Both the position numbers and the translations under genes were made by a program. Below the pieces are notes generated by a model. The model was given only the letters and a program-made list of their open reading frames with translations, searched no databases and was not told where the DNA came from. From Gammaproteobacteria bacterium (GTDB lineage Bacteria; Pseudomonadota; Gammaproteobacteria; Pseudomonadales; Azotimanducaceae), in assembly GCA_028820495.1 (NCBI GenBank), contig JAPPIX010000219.1:1-36864 (forward strand): a stretch of DNA of 36,864 nucleotides, in the 5' to 3' direction. The number at the start of each line of letters is the position of its first letter. Position 1 is the first letter of the stretch. Shown one piece after another: positions 7,101 through 15,439 of this stretch.

Positions 7101-8654
7101 CTAAACGATCCGCGAGTCCGTCTTGCCCCAGTAGCGGTCCTTGAGCAGGCGCTTGTAGAGCTTGCCGGTGGGCAGGCGGGGCAGTTGCGCCATGAAGTCG
7201 ATGCTCCTCGGGCACTTGTAGTGGGCGATGTGCTCGCGGGCGTACTCCAACAGCTCGTCGGCCAGCGCGTCGTCGCCCTCGATGCCGTCGGGTGGCTGGA
7301 CCACGGCCTTCACCTCCTCGCCCATTTCCTCGTTGGGCACACCCACCACCGCCACGTCGGCCACCTTGGGGTGCATGATGAGCGCGTCCTCGATCTCCTG
7401 GGGATAGATGTTGACGCCGCCGCTGATGATCATGAAGGTGGCGCGGTCGGTGAGGTAGAGGTAGCCCTCGTCATCAACGTAGCCCACGTCGCCCAAGGCG
7501 GTCCAGTTGGCGTGCCTGGGGTGCTGGGCGTCCTTGGTCTTGGCCTCGTCCTTGAGGTACTCGAAGGGCATCTGGTCCATCTCGAAATAAACGATGCCGG
7601 GTTCGCCGTTCGGCAGTTCCTCGCCTTCCTCGTTGCAAATGTGGATGGTGCCGAGAATGGGTTGGCCCACGGTGCCGGGATGGGCAAGCCATTGCTCGGG
7701 CGTGGCGTGGGTGAAGCCGTTGAGTTCGGTGCCGGCGTAGTATTCGTAGATGATCGGCCCCCACCAATCGAACATCTGCTGCTTGATGCCCACTGGGCAG
7801 GGCGCGGCGGCGTGAATGGCCACCTTGTGCGATGACAGGTCGTAGCCGCTGCGCTGCTCTTCGGGCAGCTTGAGCAGGCGGGTGAACATGGTCGGCACCC
7901 ATTGGCTGTGGGTGACACGATGGTCTTGAATTGCCCTCAGGGCGCCCACCTCGTCGAAGCGCGGCAGCATCACCACCGTGCCGCCCAAAACTTGGGTGGA
8001 GATGCAAAAGCCGATCGGTGCGGAATGGTACAGGGGTGCCGGAGAAAGATAGACGGCGTTCTCGTCAAACCCCCAAAGACCCTTCTGCAGGGCGCCGACA
8101 GCGCCCGCATCTTCATGGATCTTGTTCGGCGGCAGCGGCCGGTAGATGCCCTTGGGGCGGCCCGTGGTGCCGGAGCTGTAGAGCATGAAGGAGCCCGCCG
8201 GCTCATCATCGAGATTCTCGGCGGGCTGGCCGGCGATGGTGTCCTCATAGGCCTCAAAGCCTTCCACCGTGCCCCCGGTCATCAGCCAAGTGTGGCAGTT
8301 GGGCGCATGGCGCGGCAAATCCTGGGCCACCTCGCCTAGGTAGTTCGAGGTGATCAACGCTTGGGACTCGCTGTTGTCGATGATGTAGCCCGCTTCCTCG
8401 GCAGTCAGGTAGCGGTTCACCGTGGTCACGTAGAGGCCGGAGCGCATCGCCGCCCAGACCACCTCGAAGTAGCGCAGGTTGTTCTCCATGAAGATGCACA
8501 TGCGGTCACCGTGGCGCAGCCCCCGCGCCCACAGCAGTTGCGCGAGCTGGTTGGAGCGGTCGTTCAGTTCGCCGTAGGAGAGCGTTTCGCCGGTGGTGGC
8601 GTGAATGACCGCCGGTTTGTCGGGGCATTCAACCCCCCACTTGCCTGGATACAT
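7101..8654 (-). CDS. Acyl-CoA synthetase (AMP-binding family)
   Basis: A 517-residue adenylate-forming enzyme. Motifs in order: P-loop FMLYSSGTTGRPKG at ~157-169, YEYYAGTE at ~303-310, LYLTDRATFMIISGGVNIYPQEIE at ~399-421 (hinge and A8 region) and the C-terminal catalytic Lys498 in LPTGKLYKRLL. It should activate a carboxylic acid with ATP and transfer it to CoA; chain specificity is not readable. ATG at 8654 is preceded by GAGG at a good distance, whereas a longer in-frame reading to 8843 overlaps the next gene. It lies 86 bases downstream of an LLM oxidoreductase gene, likely cotranscribed, suggesting a shared lipid or xenobiotic acid pathway. Confidence 0.93.
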   Translation of the reverse strand: MYPGKWGVECPDKPAVIHATTGETLSYGELNDRSNQLAQLLWARGLRHGDRMCIFMENNLRYFEVVWAAMRSGLYVTTVNRYLTAEEAGYIIDNSESQALITSNYLGEVAQDLPRHAPNCHTWLMTGGTVEGFEAYEDTIAGQPAENLDDEPAGSFMLYSSGTTGRPKGIYRPLPPNKIHEDAGAVGALQKGLWGFDENAVYLSPAPLYHSAPIGFCISTQVLGGTVVMLPRFDEVGALRAIQDHRVTHSQWVPTMFTRLLKLPEEQRSGYDLSSHKVAIHAAAPCPVGIKQQMFDWWGPIIYEYYAGTELNGFTHATPEQWLAHPGTVGQPILGTIHICNEEGEELPNGEPGIVYFEMDQMPFEYLKDEAKTKDAQHPRHANWTALGDVGYVDDEGYLYLTDRATFMIISGGVNIYPQEIEDALIMHPKVADVAVVGVPNEEMGEEVKAVVQPPDGIEGDDALADELLEYAREHIAHYKCPRSIDFMAQLPRLPTGKLYKRLLKDRYWGKTDSRIV

Positions 8655-8740
8655 CGCGCAGTCCTCGTGTTCCTTGTGTTTGCCTGTGCCTGCCAAAGTG
8701 CCCTTCGCCGCCGAGCAGCGCAAGGGGATGGCGGGAATCC

Positions 8741-9796
8741 TTATCCGGAGAGTTCCGTGTTGAGGCGGGCGCACTCGGCGGCAAAGGTGATGGCCGCCTC
8801 GTCCCCGCCAATGGTCAGCCCGGTGAGGCCCGCGTCCTCCCAAGCCCGGAAGCGCTGGCGTATCCGGGCCTTGGGGCCGACCAGCGCGCCCTGGTCAACG
8901 AACTCGTCCGGCACCGCTGCCGCTGCCTCATCCTTGCGTTTGGCCAGGAAGAGTTCCTGAATCCTCTCGGCCGCGTCGCCAAAGCCGCGCCGCACCATCA
9001 TTTCCTTGTGGAAGTTCTTGTGGCGATGGCCCATGCCGCCGACGTACAGGGCGACGTTGGGTTTCAGCCGACCGAGCGCGGCCCGCACCGCGGCGCTCGA
9101 ATCCTCGGTAATCATCACCTGGGTGCCCGCCTGGGCTTCAAAGTCCGCGCGGCTCTTGCCGGCCTTGGCCAGCCCTTCGTCGATCCAGTCTTGATAGAGG
9201 TGGGCGGACTCCGGCACGTATCCCAAAGGCAGCCAGCCGTCGGCAATCTCAGCGGTCAGGCGCACGGTGGAGGCCATGCCGGTGCCGAGCCAAATGGGAA
9301 TGTCGGGATTCATGTGCAGGATAGACTTCAACGGCTTGCCGACGCCCATTGCCCCCTCGCCTTCGTAGGGCAGGCTGATCTCCTGGCCGTCGTGGGTCAC
9401 CGGCTCTTCACGGGCCCAGATCTTCTTCATGATGGTGACGTAGTCCTTCAGGCGGTAGTAGGGCCGCCCCCAGGGCTGCCCGTACCAGCCTTCCACGATT
9501 TGCGGACCGGACACGCCGATGCCGCAGATCACCCGGTTGCCGCCCGCCAATTGGTCCAGGGTGGCCATGGCCATGGCCGCGTTGGCGGGGGTGCGCCCGG
9601 CGAGCTGGATGACCGCCGTGCCGAGGCGGATGCGTTCGGTGCGCGCGGCGATGTAGGCCAGCGGCGTGATGGCGTCGGAGCCGTAGGCCTCAGCGGTCCA
9701 GACCGAATCGTAGCCAAGCCGTTCGGCGAGTTGCACCTTCTTGATGGGCAGCGACAGGCCCGCCCCGGAATAGCCGAGCATAAGTCCGAGTTTCAT
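8741..9796 (-). CDS. LLM class F420-dependent oxidoreductase (Rv3520c-like)
   Basis: A 351-residue luciferase-like TIM-barrel enzyme. The N-terminus MKLGLMLGYSG, then GYDSVWTAEAYGSDAITPLAYIAA, RIRLGTAVIQ and GRTPANAAM are typical of F420-dependent LLM proteins of the Rv3520c type. The later motif IWLGTGMASTVRLTAEIADGWLP is the cofactor-region strand. AGGGGGAG precedes the ATG by 5 bases. Substrate unknown; F420 rather than FMN use is inferred from the family. First gene of a probable minus-strand operon with the acyl-CoA synthetase. Confidence 0.88.
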   Translation of the reverse strand: MKLGLMLGYSGAGLSLPIKKVQLAERLGYDSVWTAEAYGSDAITPLAYIAARTERIRLGTAVIQLAGRTPANAAMAMATLDQLAGGNRVICGIGVSGPQIVEGWYGQPWGRPYYRLKDYVTIMKKIWAREEPVTHDGQEISLPYEGEGAMGVGKPLKSILHMNPDIPIWLGTGMASTVRLTAEIADGWLPLGYVPESAHLYQDWIDEGLAKAGKSRADFEAQAGTQVMITEDSSAAVRAALGRLKPNVALYVGGMGHRHKNFHKEMMVRRGFGDAAERIQELFLAKRKDEAAAAVPDEFVDQGALVGPKARIRQRFRAWEDAGLTGLTIGGDEAAITFAAECARLNTELSG

Positions 9797-10136
9797 CGAT
9801 CTCCCCCTAATCCAAACAGGTCATCTGTGGCGCGGCTGGTTTTCGTTCGCGTACCGCCCAACGTCGCAACGCCCCTTAGCCGAGAGAGGGCGGTCGCCGG
9901 GTCCGGCACTGGCTCTTGCGACAGCCTTAATCCCGCGATAGTGAAATACAGGCGGGCTATCTTCTTAAATGCCGCCGCCATTTTGATTGTACTAGACTTT
10001 TTTGGAGTGGGGTCACTCTCAGACCACCCTTTCTGATCAGAGAGGACGTTTTAACAGTAATGTGAGGCTCAAGTTGAGCCCTGTAGTGAGAATTGTTAAC
10101 CTCAGTCCAAATCATGAATCTCATGGTGTAGTTCTG
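9797..10136. other. Divergent intergenic region between LLM and antitoxin genes
   Basis: Contains the leader of the minus-strand LLM gene and the control region of the plus-strand toxin-antitoxin pair. A minus-strand TACAAT (complement of 9986-9991) could be a -10 box for the LLM gene. An open frame extends the antitoxin upstream to 10002, but its residues do not look protein-like. A perfect palindrome is annotated separately. Confidence 0.4.
10066..10080. promoter_or_regulatory. Perfect 15-bp palindrome, candidate antitoxin operator
   Basis: GGCTCAAGTTGAGCC is a perfect dyad (7-base arms around a central G) located 56 bases before the antitoxin ATG. Toxin-antitoxin operons are commonly autorepressed by the antitoxin binding a palindrome near the promoter; that role is inferred from position. 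Confidence 0.5.
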
Positions 10137-10796
10137 ATGGCCAATCAGCCGAAGCCGATCTCTTGGGCACCGCTCCAGACTGACGATGTCGAAAAGCTGC
10201 CACTGCGGGTACGGGACCGTTTGGACGCTGAAGTCGAGCGCGGGGAGGATGACGAATGGGTCGTGGTGCATGCCACCGGCGTGTCAGTAAGCGCTGTGAT
10301 GGATCGGCTGAGCCGACTCTACGGGAGGCGCTTTAAGGAGGGCAGCGTTCAGGATCTAGACCGTGTTTTGGCATGGCTGGTGTCCGCGGGTTCCGGCGTT
10401 CAGGCGCAGTTGGCGGTCGATAATCTGGAGTTGCGGCGCGAGTACTTGGAGGAAACGCCGATGCTGACGGCGGCTGACGTTCATGCAGGTTCCGGTTTGC
10501 AGTCGCGGAACACCAGCGAGCCGGCCTCGCGGTGGAAGGCCGAGCACAAGCTGTTCGCCGTCCGGGTGGGCAGGCGCGACCTGTACCCCGCATTTCAATT
10601 CGAGGACGGAGCGCCTCGGCCGATCATCAAGGACATACTCACCGTGCTTCCAGAGGCCATGACGGGATGGCAGAAGGCGCTGTGGTTCGCCTCCGGAAAC
10701 GGGTGGCTCGATGGCGACGAACCGCAGCAACGCTTGGACGAGGGCCAGCAGGTCGTCGAAGCAGCTCGCCGGCTGGCGGAGCCGGCGAGTGGATGA
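10137..10796 (+). CDS. Xre/MbcA/ParS-type antitoxin (DUF2384-like) of a RES system
   Basis: A 219-residue protein. The C-terminal half carries the antitoxin pattern: LTAADVHAGSG with SRNTSEPASRWKAEHKLFAV (helix-turn-helix-like), then GRRDLYPAFQFEDG, and the toxin-binding end GWQKALWFASGNGWLDGDEPQQRL. The N-terminal ~100 residues are an additional helical domain of unknown role. ATG at 10137 was chosen; an upstream reading to 10002 has atypical composition, and neither start has a strong ribosome-binding site. It overlaps the RES toxin gene by 8 bases, so the pair is translationally coupled. Confidence 0.82.
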   Translation: MANQPKPISWAPLQTDDVEKLPLRVRDRLDAEVERGEDDEWVVVHATGVSVSAVMDRLSRLYGRRFKEGSVQDLDRVLAWLVSAGSGVQAQLAVDNLELRREYLEETPMLTAADVHAGSGLQSRNTSEPASRWKAEHKLFAVRVGRRDLYPAFQFEDGAPRPIIKDILTVLPEAMTGWQKALWFASGNGWLDGDEPQQRLDEGQQVVEAARRLAEPASG

Positions 10797-11439
10797 GGCG
10801 GCGGTTGCACCGGTTCCCTCGCCACCGCCCGTTTTAACGGAGCCGAATCTGGTCGAACTGACGTCGGGCAGCGTGCTGTACCGTGTTCACCGGCGCAACT
10901 TGGAAGGAAATGGCTTCAATCCCTGCCAAGGTGGCCAGACACGCTTCGCCCCCATTCGGGACTCGCGCAACCGCTGCATTCCGTCGCTCTGTGCAGCCAG
11001 CACTGTGGTCGCGACGATCCATGAGACGATTTTCCACGACGTTCCGCCGAATGCCCGTCGGAAGACTGTGCCGCAGCTTGTCATCGAGGAAACCAAGCTC
11101 AGCGCATTGCTGGTCCGCCGCACCTTGCAATTCGCCAGTCTGCGTGCGCCGGACCTGATGAAGTGGGGCATCCAACGGCACAGCCTGATCGACAGCCTGC
11201 CGACCCAATATCATCGCACCGCGATGTGGGCCAAAGCGATCCACGAACAGTTTGACTACGTGGACGGCTTGATTTGGTCGTCGAACCGCTGCGACCCTGA
11301 CGACGCGCTGCTGATGTTCGGCGGTCGGGTTGCCGAGGACGATTTCGCAGTCGCGGGTGTACGAGACGGCTACGACGCGTCCTTCCTAAACGACGTAAGG
11401 AATGCAGGTGAGCGCAGCGGAATTCGCATTACGCAATAG
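10789..11439 (+). CDS. RES-domain toxin (NAD+ phosphorylase family)
   Basis: A 216-residue RES protein. Arg32 in VLYRVHR, Arg52 in TRFAP and Glu79 in VVATIHETIFHD are the family's characteristic active-site positions. Known RES toxins degrade NAD+ (MbcT) or ADP-ribosylate a target (ParT); the exact activity here is inferred. The start is a GTG at 10789 overlapping the antitoxin stop, with GGAG 7 bases upstream; an earlier in-frame ATG at 10711 would place ~26 residues inside the antitoxin gene without support. It converges with the methyltransferase gene. Confidence 0.88.
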   Translation: MDEAAVAPVPSPPPVLTEPNLVELTSGSVLYRVHRRNLEGNGFNPCQGGQTRFAPIRDSRNRCIPSLCAASTVVATIHETIFHDVPPNARRKTVPQLVIEETKLSALLVRRTLQFASLRAPDLMKWGIQRHSLIDSLPTQYHRTAMWAKAIHEQFDYVDGLIWSSNRCDPDDALLMFGGRVAEDDFAVAGVRDGYDASFLNDVRNAGERSGIRITQ

Positions 11440-11548
11440 CGAATCCCCTACGAGGAGATGAAACCTGACGTGCCGTCAACGGCCCATGTTGGGGGCTCGA
11501 AGACAATGGTGGCCTGCGCAGGCGCTGATCTGGTCGAGATGCGGCCCC

Positions 11549-12544
11549 CTAGGCCGGCTTGCGGGCGTGGATCAGGAAGCTGGGCGTAAAGATGCCCAGT
11601 TCGCCACCTTCCACAAGGGCGTCGGCTGCGACGTTGAGAATCCGGGCCGCCTCGGACGTGCCAGCCGGGGCTGCGCGGATTCGTTCAAGAGCGTGGGTAA
11701 GCGTTGCGGTGAAGGCACGTCCCGCCGGAATGCGCGCGAACGAGGACAGGGAGAAGTCTCGCCCCTGAAGCGCCATGTACCAAGGTGATGCGGGGTCCCC
11801 ATGCCTGGCTTGTTGGTCAAAGGCCTCGATCACCTCGAAGCCGGCGCTTTGCACGGCGTCGACGTATTCTCCCGCGATCGCCAACTCCGGCGTTGCATTG
11901 GCTCTCTCGATCCGCTCCCGAATTTCGTTGTGCCGGCTGTTGCTGACATCGAAGGCATCCGTGAGGCACCAATCCACGATGGCGGCTTCGGCGCCGGGCT
12001 TCAGCAATCGGTGGAATTCGCGGAACGCCAGTCGCCGGTTGGGGGCATGACACACCGCCTCAAATGAGTAAAGGGCATCGAAAGCGCAGTCCGGCAGCGG
12101 CACATCCATGAAGTCCGCATGGAGAAGTCGGCATGAGCCGCTCAGACCTGCGCGTTGCAGCCGGTTCTGGCCGCGGCGGATTTGGTAGTCATTGAGGTTG
12201 ACTCCCGTGATGTTCGCGCCGGTGGCCTGCGCGATGCGGGTGAGCGGCCCGCCCACGCCGCAGCCGATGTCCCCGACCTCCATCCCCGGCCCAAGCCCGA
12301 GGAGCTGGCCGATTTCCTCTTCGTGTCGCTGCTGGGAAGCGCGCAAGCTCTCCCCCGGCTGGCGTGGGGAGAAGTGGAACGACTGGCCCCAGGCGATCTC
12401 GTAGAACATCGTGACCACGTCGTAGTAACAGCTAACCGACTTAGGTTGTTCGCTAACCCGTTGCGTATCGTGCGGCGAGAGTTCGCGCACCTCTCCAAGC
12501 CGCTGGAAGTCGGTCAGGGCACTGTGCAATCCGTCTCGCCTCAT
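11549..12544 (-). CDS. Sterol 24-C-methyltransferase-like SAM methyltransferase
   Basis: A 331-residue class I methyltransferase. The order of motifs follows eukaryotic Erg6/SMT1: YYDVVTMFYEIAWGQSFHFSP at ~40-60 (sterol-binding region I), motif I GDIGCGVGGP at ~91-100, GVNLNDYQIRRGQ at ~114-126, then FEAVCHAP at ~161-168 and a later PWYMAL. SMTs methylate C-24 of sterol side chains; some bacterial homologues act on other isoprenoids, so the substrate is open. ATG at 12544 has GGAG 9 bases upstream and was preferred over a TTG at 12565. No squalene cyclase or sterol gene is visible nearby. Confidence 0.8.
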   Translation of the reverse strand: MRRDGLHSALTDFQRLGEVRELSPHDTQRVSEQPKSVSCYYDVVTMFYEIAWGQSFHFSPRQPGESLRASQQRHEEEIGQLLGLGPGMEVGDIGCGVGGPLTRIAQATGANITGVNLNDYQIRRGQNRLQRAGLSGSCRLLHADFMDVPLPDCAFDALYSFEAVCHAPNRRLAFREFHRLLKPGAEAAIVDWCLTDAFDVSNSRHNEIRERIERANATPELAIAGEYVDAVQSAGFEVIEAFDQQARHGDPASPWYMALQGRDFSLSSFARIPAGRAFTATLTHALERIRAAPAGTSEAARILNVAADALVEGGELGIFTPSFLIHARKPA

Positions 12545-12749
12545 GTCGGTCTTCTCCGTGTGCAATCGATACGGCCCAGCTTGGCCGCAAGGGCGGGCAG
12601 TTTAGACTTTACAACGCTGTTTTTCCCACCTACTCTTGGCCTCGGCTTCGATCCCCATGCGGGGACGGAGACCGCTGGCGCGCCCTTGGGCGGCGCCGGC
12701 AACGCTTAGCAAGCGCCAGGACTTGATCCGCCTTGGAGGACAGGTACCC

Positions 12750-12869
12750 ATGCAATTCGATGGCAGCAGCCACTCGCTTACCGCCTCTGCGCGTCAATGC
12801 GCGCCTTCTGCACCGCCTCCGGTTCCCGGTCCCGGCCTCATGCTCCACACACCCGGGAGAACGCCTTGA
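12750..12869 (+). CDS. Possible 39-aa leader peptide ORF overlapping panB start
   Basis: An ATG preceded by GGAGGA opens a 39-codon frame, starting MQFDGSSHSLTASARQ and rich in Pro near the end, whose TGA at 12867-12869 overlaps the TTG start of panB at 12866. Such an overlap would let ribosomes finishing the short ORF restart on panB. The peptide resembles nothing I know, and the reading could be accidental. The stretch from 12545 to 12749 upstream holds no other gene I can support and presumably contains the panB promoter and the leader of the divergent methyltransferase. Confidence 0.35.
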   Translation: MQFDGSSHSLTASARQCAPSAPPPVPGPGLMLHTPGRTP

Positions 12870-13654
12870 ACACCCTTGACTTTGCGCGGCGCAAGGCCGC
12901 TCGAGAGCCCATTTCCATGGTCACCTGCTACGACTTTTGGTCGGCCGAGGTCCTGAATCGAACCGATGTCGATTGCCTGCTGGTGGGCGACAGTCTCGCC
13001 ATGGTCATGCATGGCTTCGATAGCACCGTGCAGGCTACGGTGGAAATGATGGCGCTGCACGCCGCTGCGGTGCGGCGAGGCGCGCCGGACAAGTACATCG
13101 TCGGCGACATGCCCTTCCTGTCCATGCGCAAGGGCCGGGGCTTTGCCATGGATTCGGTGCAGGCGCTCATGCAGACCGGCGTCAACGCCATCAAGGTGGA
13201 GGGCGAGGCGGGCCAGGCGGAGTTGACGGCTCATATCGTCGAATCCGGCGTGCCGGTGATGGGGCACCTAGGCTTGACGCCTCAATCGGTGCAAGCCTTT
13301 GGCGGGCACAAGGTGCAGGGCCGCAACGAAGGCCAAGCCGGACGGATACTCGACTCCGCCCGCAAGCTGGAGGCGGCTGGCTGCTTCGCGCTGGTGCTCG
13401 AATGCGTGCCCCGGCAACTGGCGCGGCGCATCACCGAGGAACTGTCCATCCCCACCATCGGCATCGGCGCCGGGCCCGACACCGATGGCCAAGTGCTGGT
13501 GCTGCAGGACATGCTGGGCATGAACCCAGACTTCAAGCCGCGCTTCTTGCGCCACTACGCCGATGGGCGCGGGCTGATTCGCAGCGCCGTCGACCGCTTC
13601 GCCGAAGACACCCGAAGCGGCGCATTTCCGGCCATCGCGGAGTCATATGGGTGA
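12866..13654 (+). CDS. panB: 3-methyl-2-oxobutanoate hydroxymethyltransferase
   Basis: Catalyses the first committed step of pantothenate synthesis, adding a hydroxymethyl group from methylene-tetrahydrofolate to ketoisovalerate. The 262-residue length matches E. coli PanB (264). Mg-ligand motifs are at Asp42 in VGDSLAMV, Asp81 in VGDMPF and Glu112 in IKVEGE, with the later GIGAGPDTDGQVLVLQD signature. The start is a TTG with GGGAG 6 bases upstream; the in-frame ATG further upstream would add residues absent from the family. First gene of panB-panC-coaX. Confidence 0.95.
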   Translation: MNTLDFARRKAAREPISMVTCYDFWSAEVLNRTDVDCLLVGDSLAMVMHGFDSTVQATVEMMALHAAAVRRGAPDKYIVGDMPFLSMRKGRGFAMDSVQALMQTGVNAIKVEGEAGQAELTAHIVESGVPVMGHLGLTPQSVQAFGGHKVQGRNEGQAGRILDSARKLEAAGCFALVLECVPRQLARRITEELSIPTIGIGAGPDTDGQVLVLQDMLGMNPDFKPRFLRHYADGRGLIRSAVDRFAEDTRSGAFPAIAESYG

Positions 13655-13730
13655 GAGCCTTCAGCTTGCCTCAGAACGGTACGCCGCCGAAGCCGAAGGC
13701 ACCACCTGTTGGCCGTAAGGCGGTCTCCAC

Positions 13731-14546
13731 ATGTCCAAGATAGTTATTCGCAGCATCGATGAGTGGCGGCGGTTTCGCGCCGCGCTCACCGGCAGCCTCG
13801 GCTTCGTGCCCACCTTGGGCGGATTGCATGAGGGCCATGCCGCGCTGATTCAGCGGGCCGCCGCCGAAAATGACCTCGCCGTGGTGAGCCTGTTCCTGAA
13901 CCCGACCCAGTTCGACGATCCCGGGGATCTCGCGAGTTATCCAGCCAGCCTTGAGGATGACTTGGCTTACGCCGAAGCCCAGGGCGCGAGCGCCGTGCTG
14001 GCACCGGACCGGGAGGCGATCTACGCCGATGGCTTTCGCTTCCAGGTTGAGGAGTCGCCGCTCAGCCGCGAACTCTGCGGTGCCCATCGGCCAGGGCACT
14101 TCAGCGGCGTCCTGACGGTGGTGCTGAAGCTCTTGAACCTAGTCAAGCCGGACCGCGCCTATTTCGGCGAGAAGGACTACCAGCAACTTGAGCTCATCCG
14201 CGGCATGGCGGAGGCTTTCTTCATCGACTCGCAGATCGTGGCCTGCCCAACGGTGCGTGATGCTGATGGCCTCGCATTGAGCTCGCGCAACGCCCGGCTC
14301 GACGCCGCAGGCAGGGCGCTGGCGCCGCGGTTGCGCGAGGCGTTGGCCTGCCCCGGCTCCGATGGCCAAGTGGCCGAAGCCCTTTCCCGCTTGGGCTTTG
14401 ACGTGGACTACGTGGCCACCCGCTTCGGTCGCCGGCTGGCGGCGGCAAGCATCGGCAACGGGCAGGGCAGGGTGCGCCTGATCGACAACATCCCGCTGGC
14501 ACAGATCCGCGCTGCCAGCGACGCCAACGGAGACAACCCATCATGA
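13731..14546 (+). CDS. panC: Pantoate-beta-alanine ligase
   Basis: Condenses pantoate and beta-alanine with ATP to give pantothenate. Class I tRNA-synthetase-like fold motifs: GFVPTLGGLHEGHAAL at ~24-39, with His33 and His36 of the HxGH site, NPTQFDDPGDL, and later DADGLALSSRN. The usual PTMGALH reads PTLGGLH here, a conservative difference. At 271 residues it is slightly shorter than E. coli PanC (283), with a shortened C-terminal domain. It overlaps coaX by 4 bases. Confidence 0.95.
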   Translation: MSKIVIRSIDEWRRFRAALTGSLGFVPTLGGLHEGHAALIQRAAAENDLAVVSLFLNPTQFDDPGDLASYPASLEDDLAYAEAQGASAVLAPDREAIYADGFRFQVEESPLSRELCGAHRPGHFSGVLTVVLKLLNLVKPDRAYFGEKDYQQLELIRGMAEAFFIDSQIVACPTVRDADGLALSSRNARLDAAGRALAPRLREALACPGSDGQVAEALSRLGFDVDYVATRFGRRLAAASIGNGQGRVRLIDNIPLAQIRAASDANGDNPS

Positions 14547-15313
14547 TTCTGGCCCTTGACGTCGGCAACAGCCAGATTTACTGCGGCGTCTTCGATGAGG
14601 GCAAATTGGTGGTGCAGTTTCGCCGCACCTCCACCGTGCGGGGCTCGTCGGACGAACTTGGCGTCTTCCTGCGGGCGGCGTTGCGGGAAAACGGCATCGA
14701 CCCCAACAACGTTGCCCAGATCACGGCCTGTTCGGTGGTGCCGGACATCAACTACTCCCTGCGCGCCTGCTGCCAGAAGTATTTCAATATCGAGCCGCTG
14801 ATCCTGCGCCCCGGCATCAGGACCGGACTCAAGATCGGCTACAAGGACCCCAAGGAGGTGGGCGCCGACCGCATCGCCGACGCCATGGGCGCGATCAAGC
14901 TGTTTCCGGACCGCAACCTGATCGTCATCGATTTCGGTACCGCCACCACCGTGTGCGCCATCACCCGCGACCGGGAATTCCTCGGCGGCAACATCGTGCC
15001 TGGCCTGCGGCTGGCCATGGACGCCTTGGAATCCAAGACGGCGCAACTGCCGTCGGTGGAGATCAAGCCGGTGCGCTCGTCGATCGGACGCACCACCGTG
15101 GAGAGCATTCAGAGCGGTCTGTACTGGAGCAACGTCGGCATGGTGAAGGAACTCGTGCAGCGGATCAGCGACGAGGTGTTCAGCGACGACCGCCCCCTTG
15201 TAATCGCAACCGGCGGCTTCTGCCACTTGTTCAATCGCGAAAAGCTGTTTGACCGGGTGGCCCCCGACCTGATTCTCACTGGTCTGTTGGAAGCGTTGCG
15301 GCTGAATGCTTGA
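14543..15313 (+). CDS. coaX: Type III pantothenate kinase
   Basis: Phosphorylates pantothenate, the first step from pantothenate to CoA. A 256-residue ASKHA-fold kinase: phosphate-1 motif LALDVGNSQIYCG with Asp6, GADRIADAMGA, and phosphate-2 IDFGTATTVCAI. It starts inside the last codons of panC (ATGA overlap). Its location after panB and panC puts three steps of CoA synthesis in one transcript. A run of six T follows the stop within about 20 bases but without a clear stem. Confidence 0.96.
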   Translation: MILALDVGNSQIYCGVFDEGKLVVQFRRTSTVRGSSDELGVFLRAALRENGIDPNNVAQITACSVVPDINYSLRACCQKYFNIEPLILRPGIRTGLKIGYKDPKEVGADRIADAMGAIKLFPDRNLIVIDFGTATTVCAITRDREFLGGNIVPGLRLAMDALESKTAQLPSVEIKPVRSSIGRTTVESIQSGLYWSNVGMVKELVQRISDEVFSDDRPLVIATGGFCHLFNREKLFDRVAPDLILTGLLEALRLNA

Positions 15314-15439
15314 TTCCCTTGCGTTTTTTCCATCGTGGAGATGGTGAGCGAATGGACACAGACCCGTCAGCACAGGCTCTGAGATGCCCAACCTTGGGTT
15401 GAAGCACACTGCGCCAATCACGCTGTCGCCAAAGGCCGA

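Noticed and set aside
9793-9981. 62-codon minus-strand frame just upstream of the LLM gene
   Set aside because: It overlaps the LLM start and ribosome-binding site, has no recognised feature, and is best read as leader sequence.
11512-11523. GCCTGCGCAGGC palindrome between the RES and methyltransferase genes
   Set aside because: A short GC palindrome without a T-run; expected by chance in this composition.
14408-15421. 337-codon minus-strand frame opposite panC and coaX
   Set aside because: Antisense shadow of two clearly identified genes, with no domain or ribosome-binding site.
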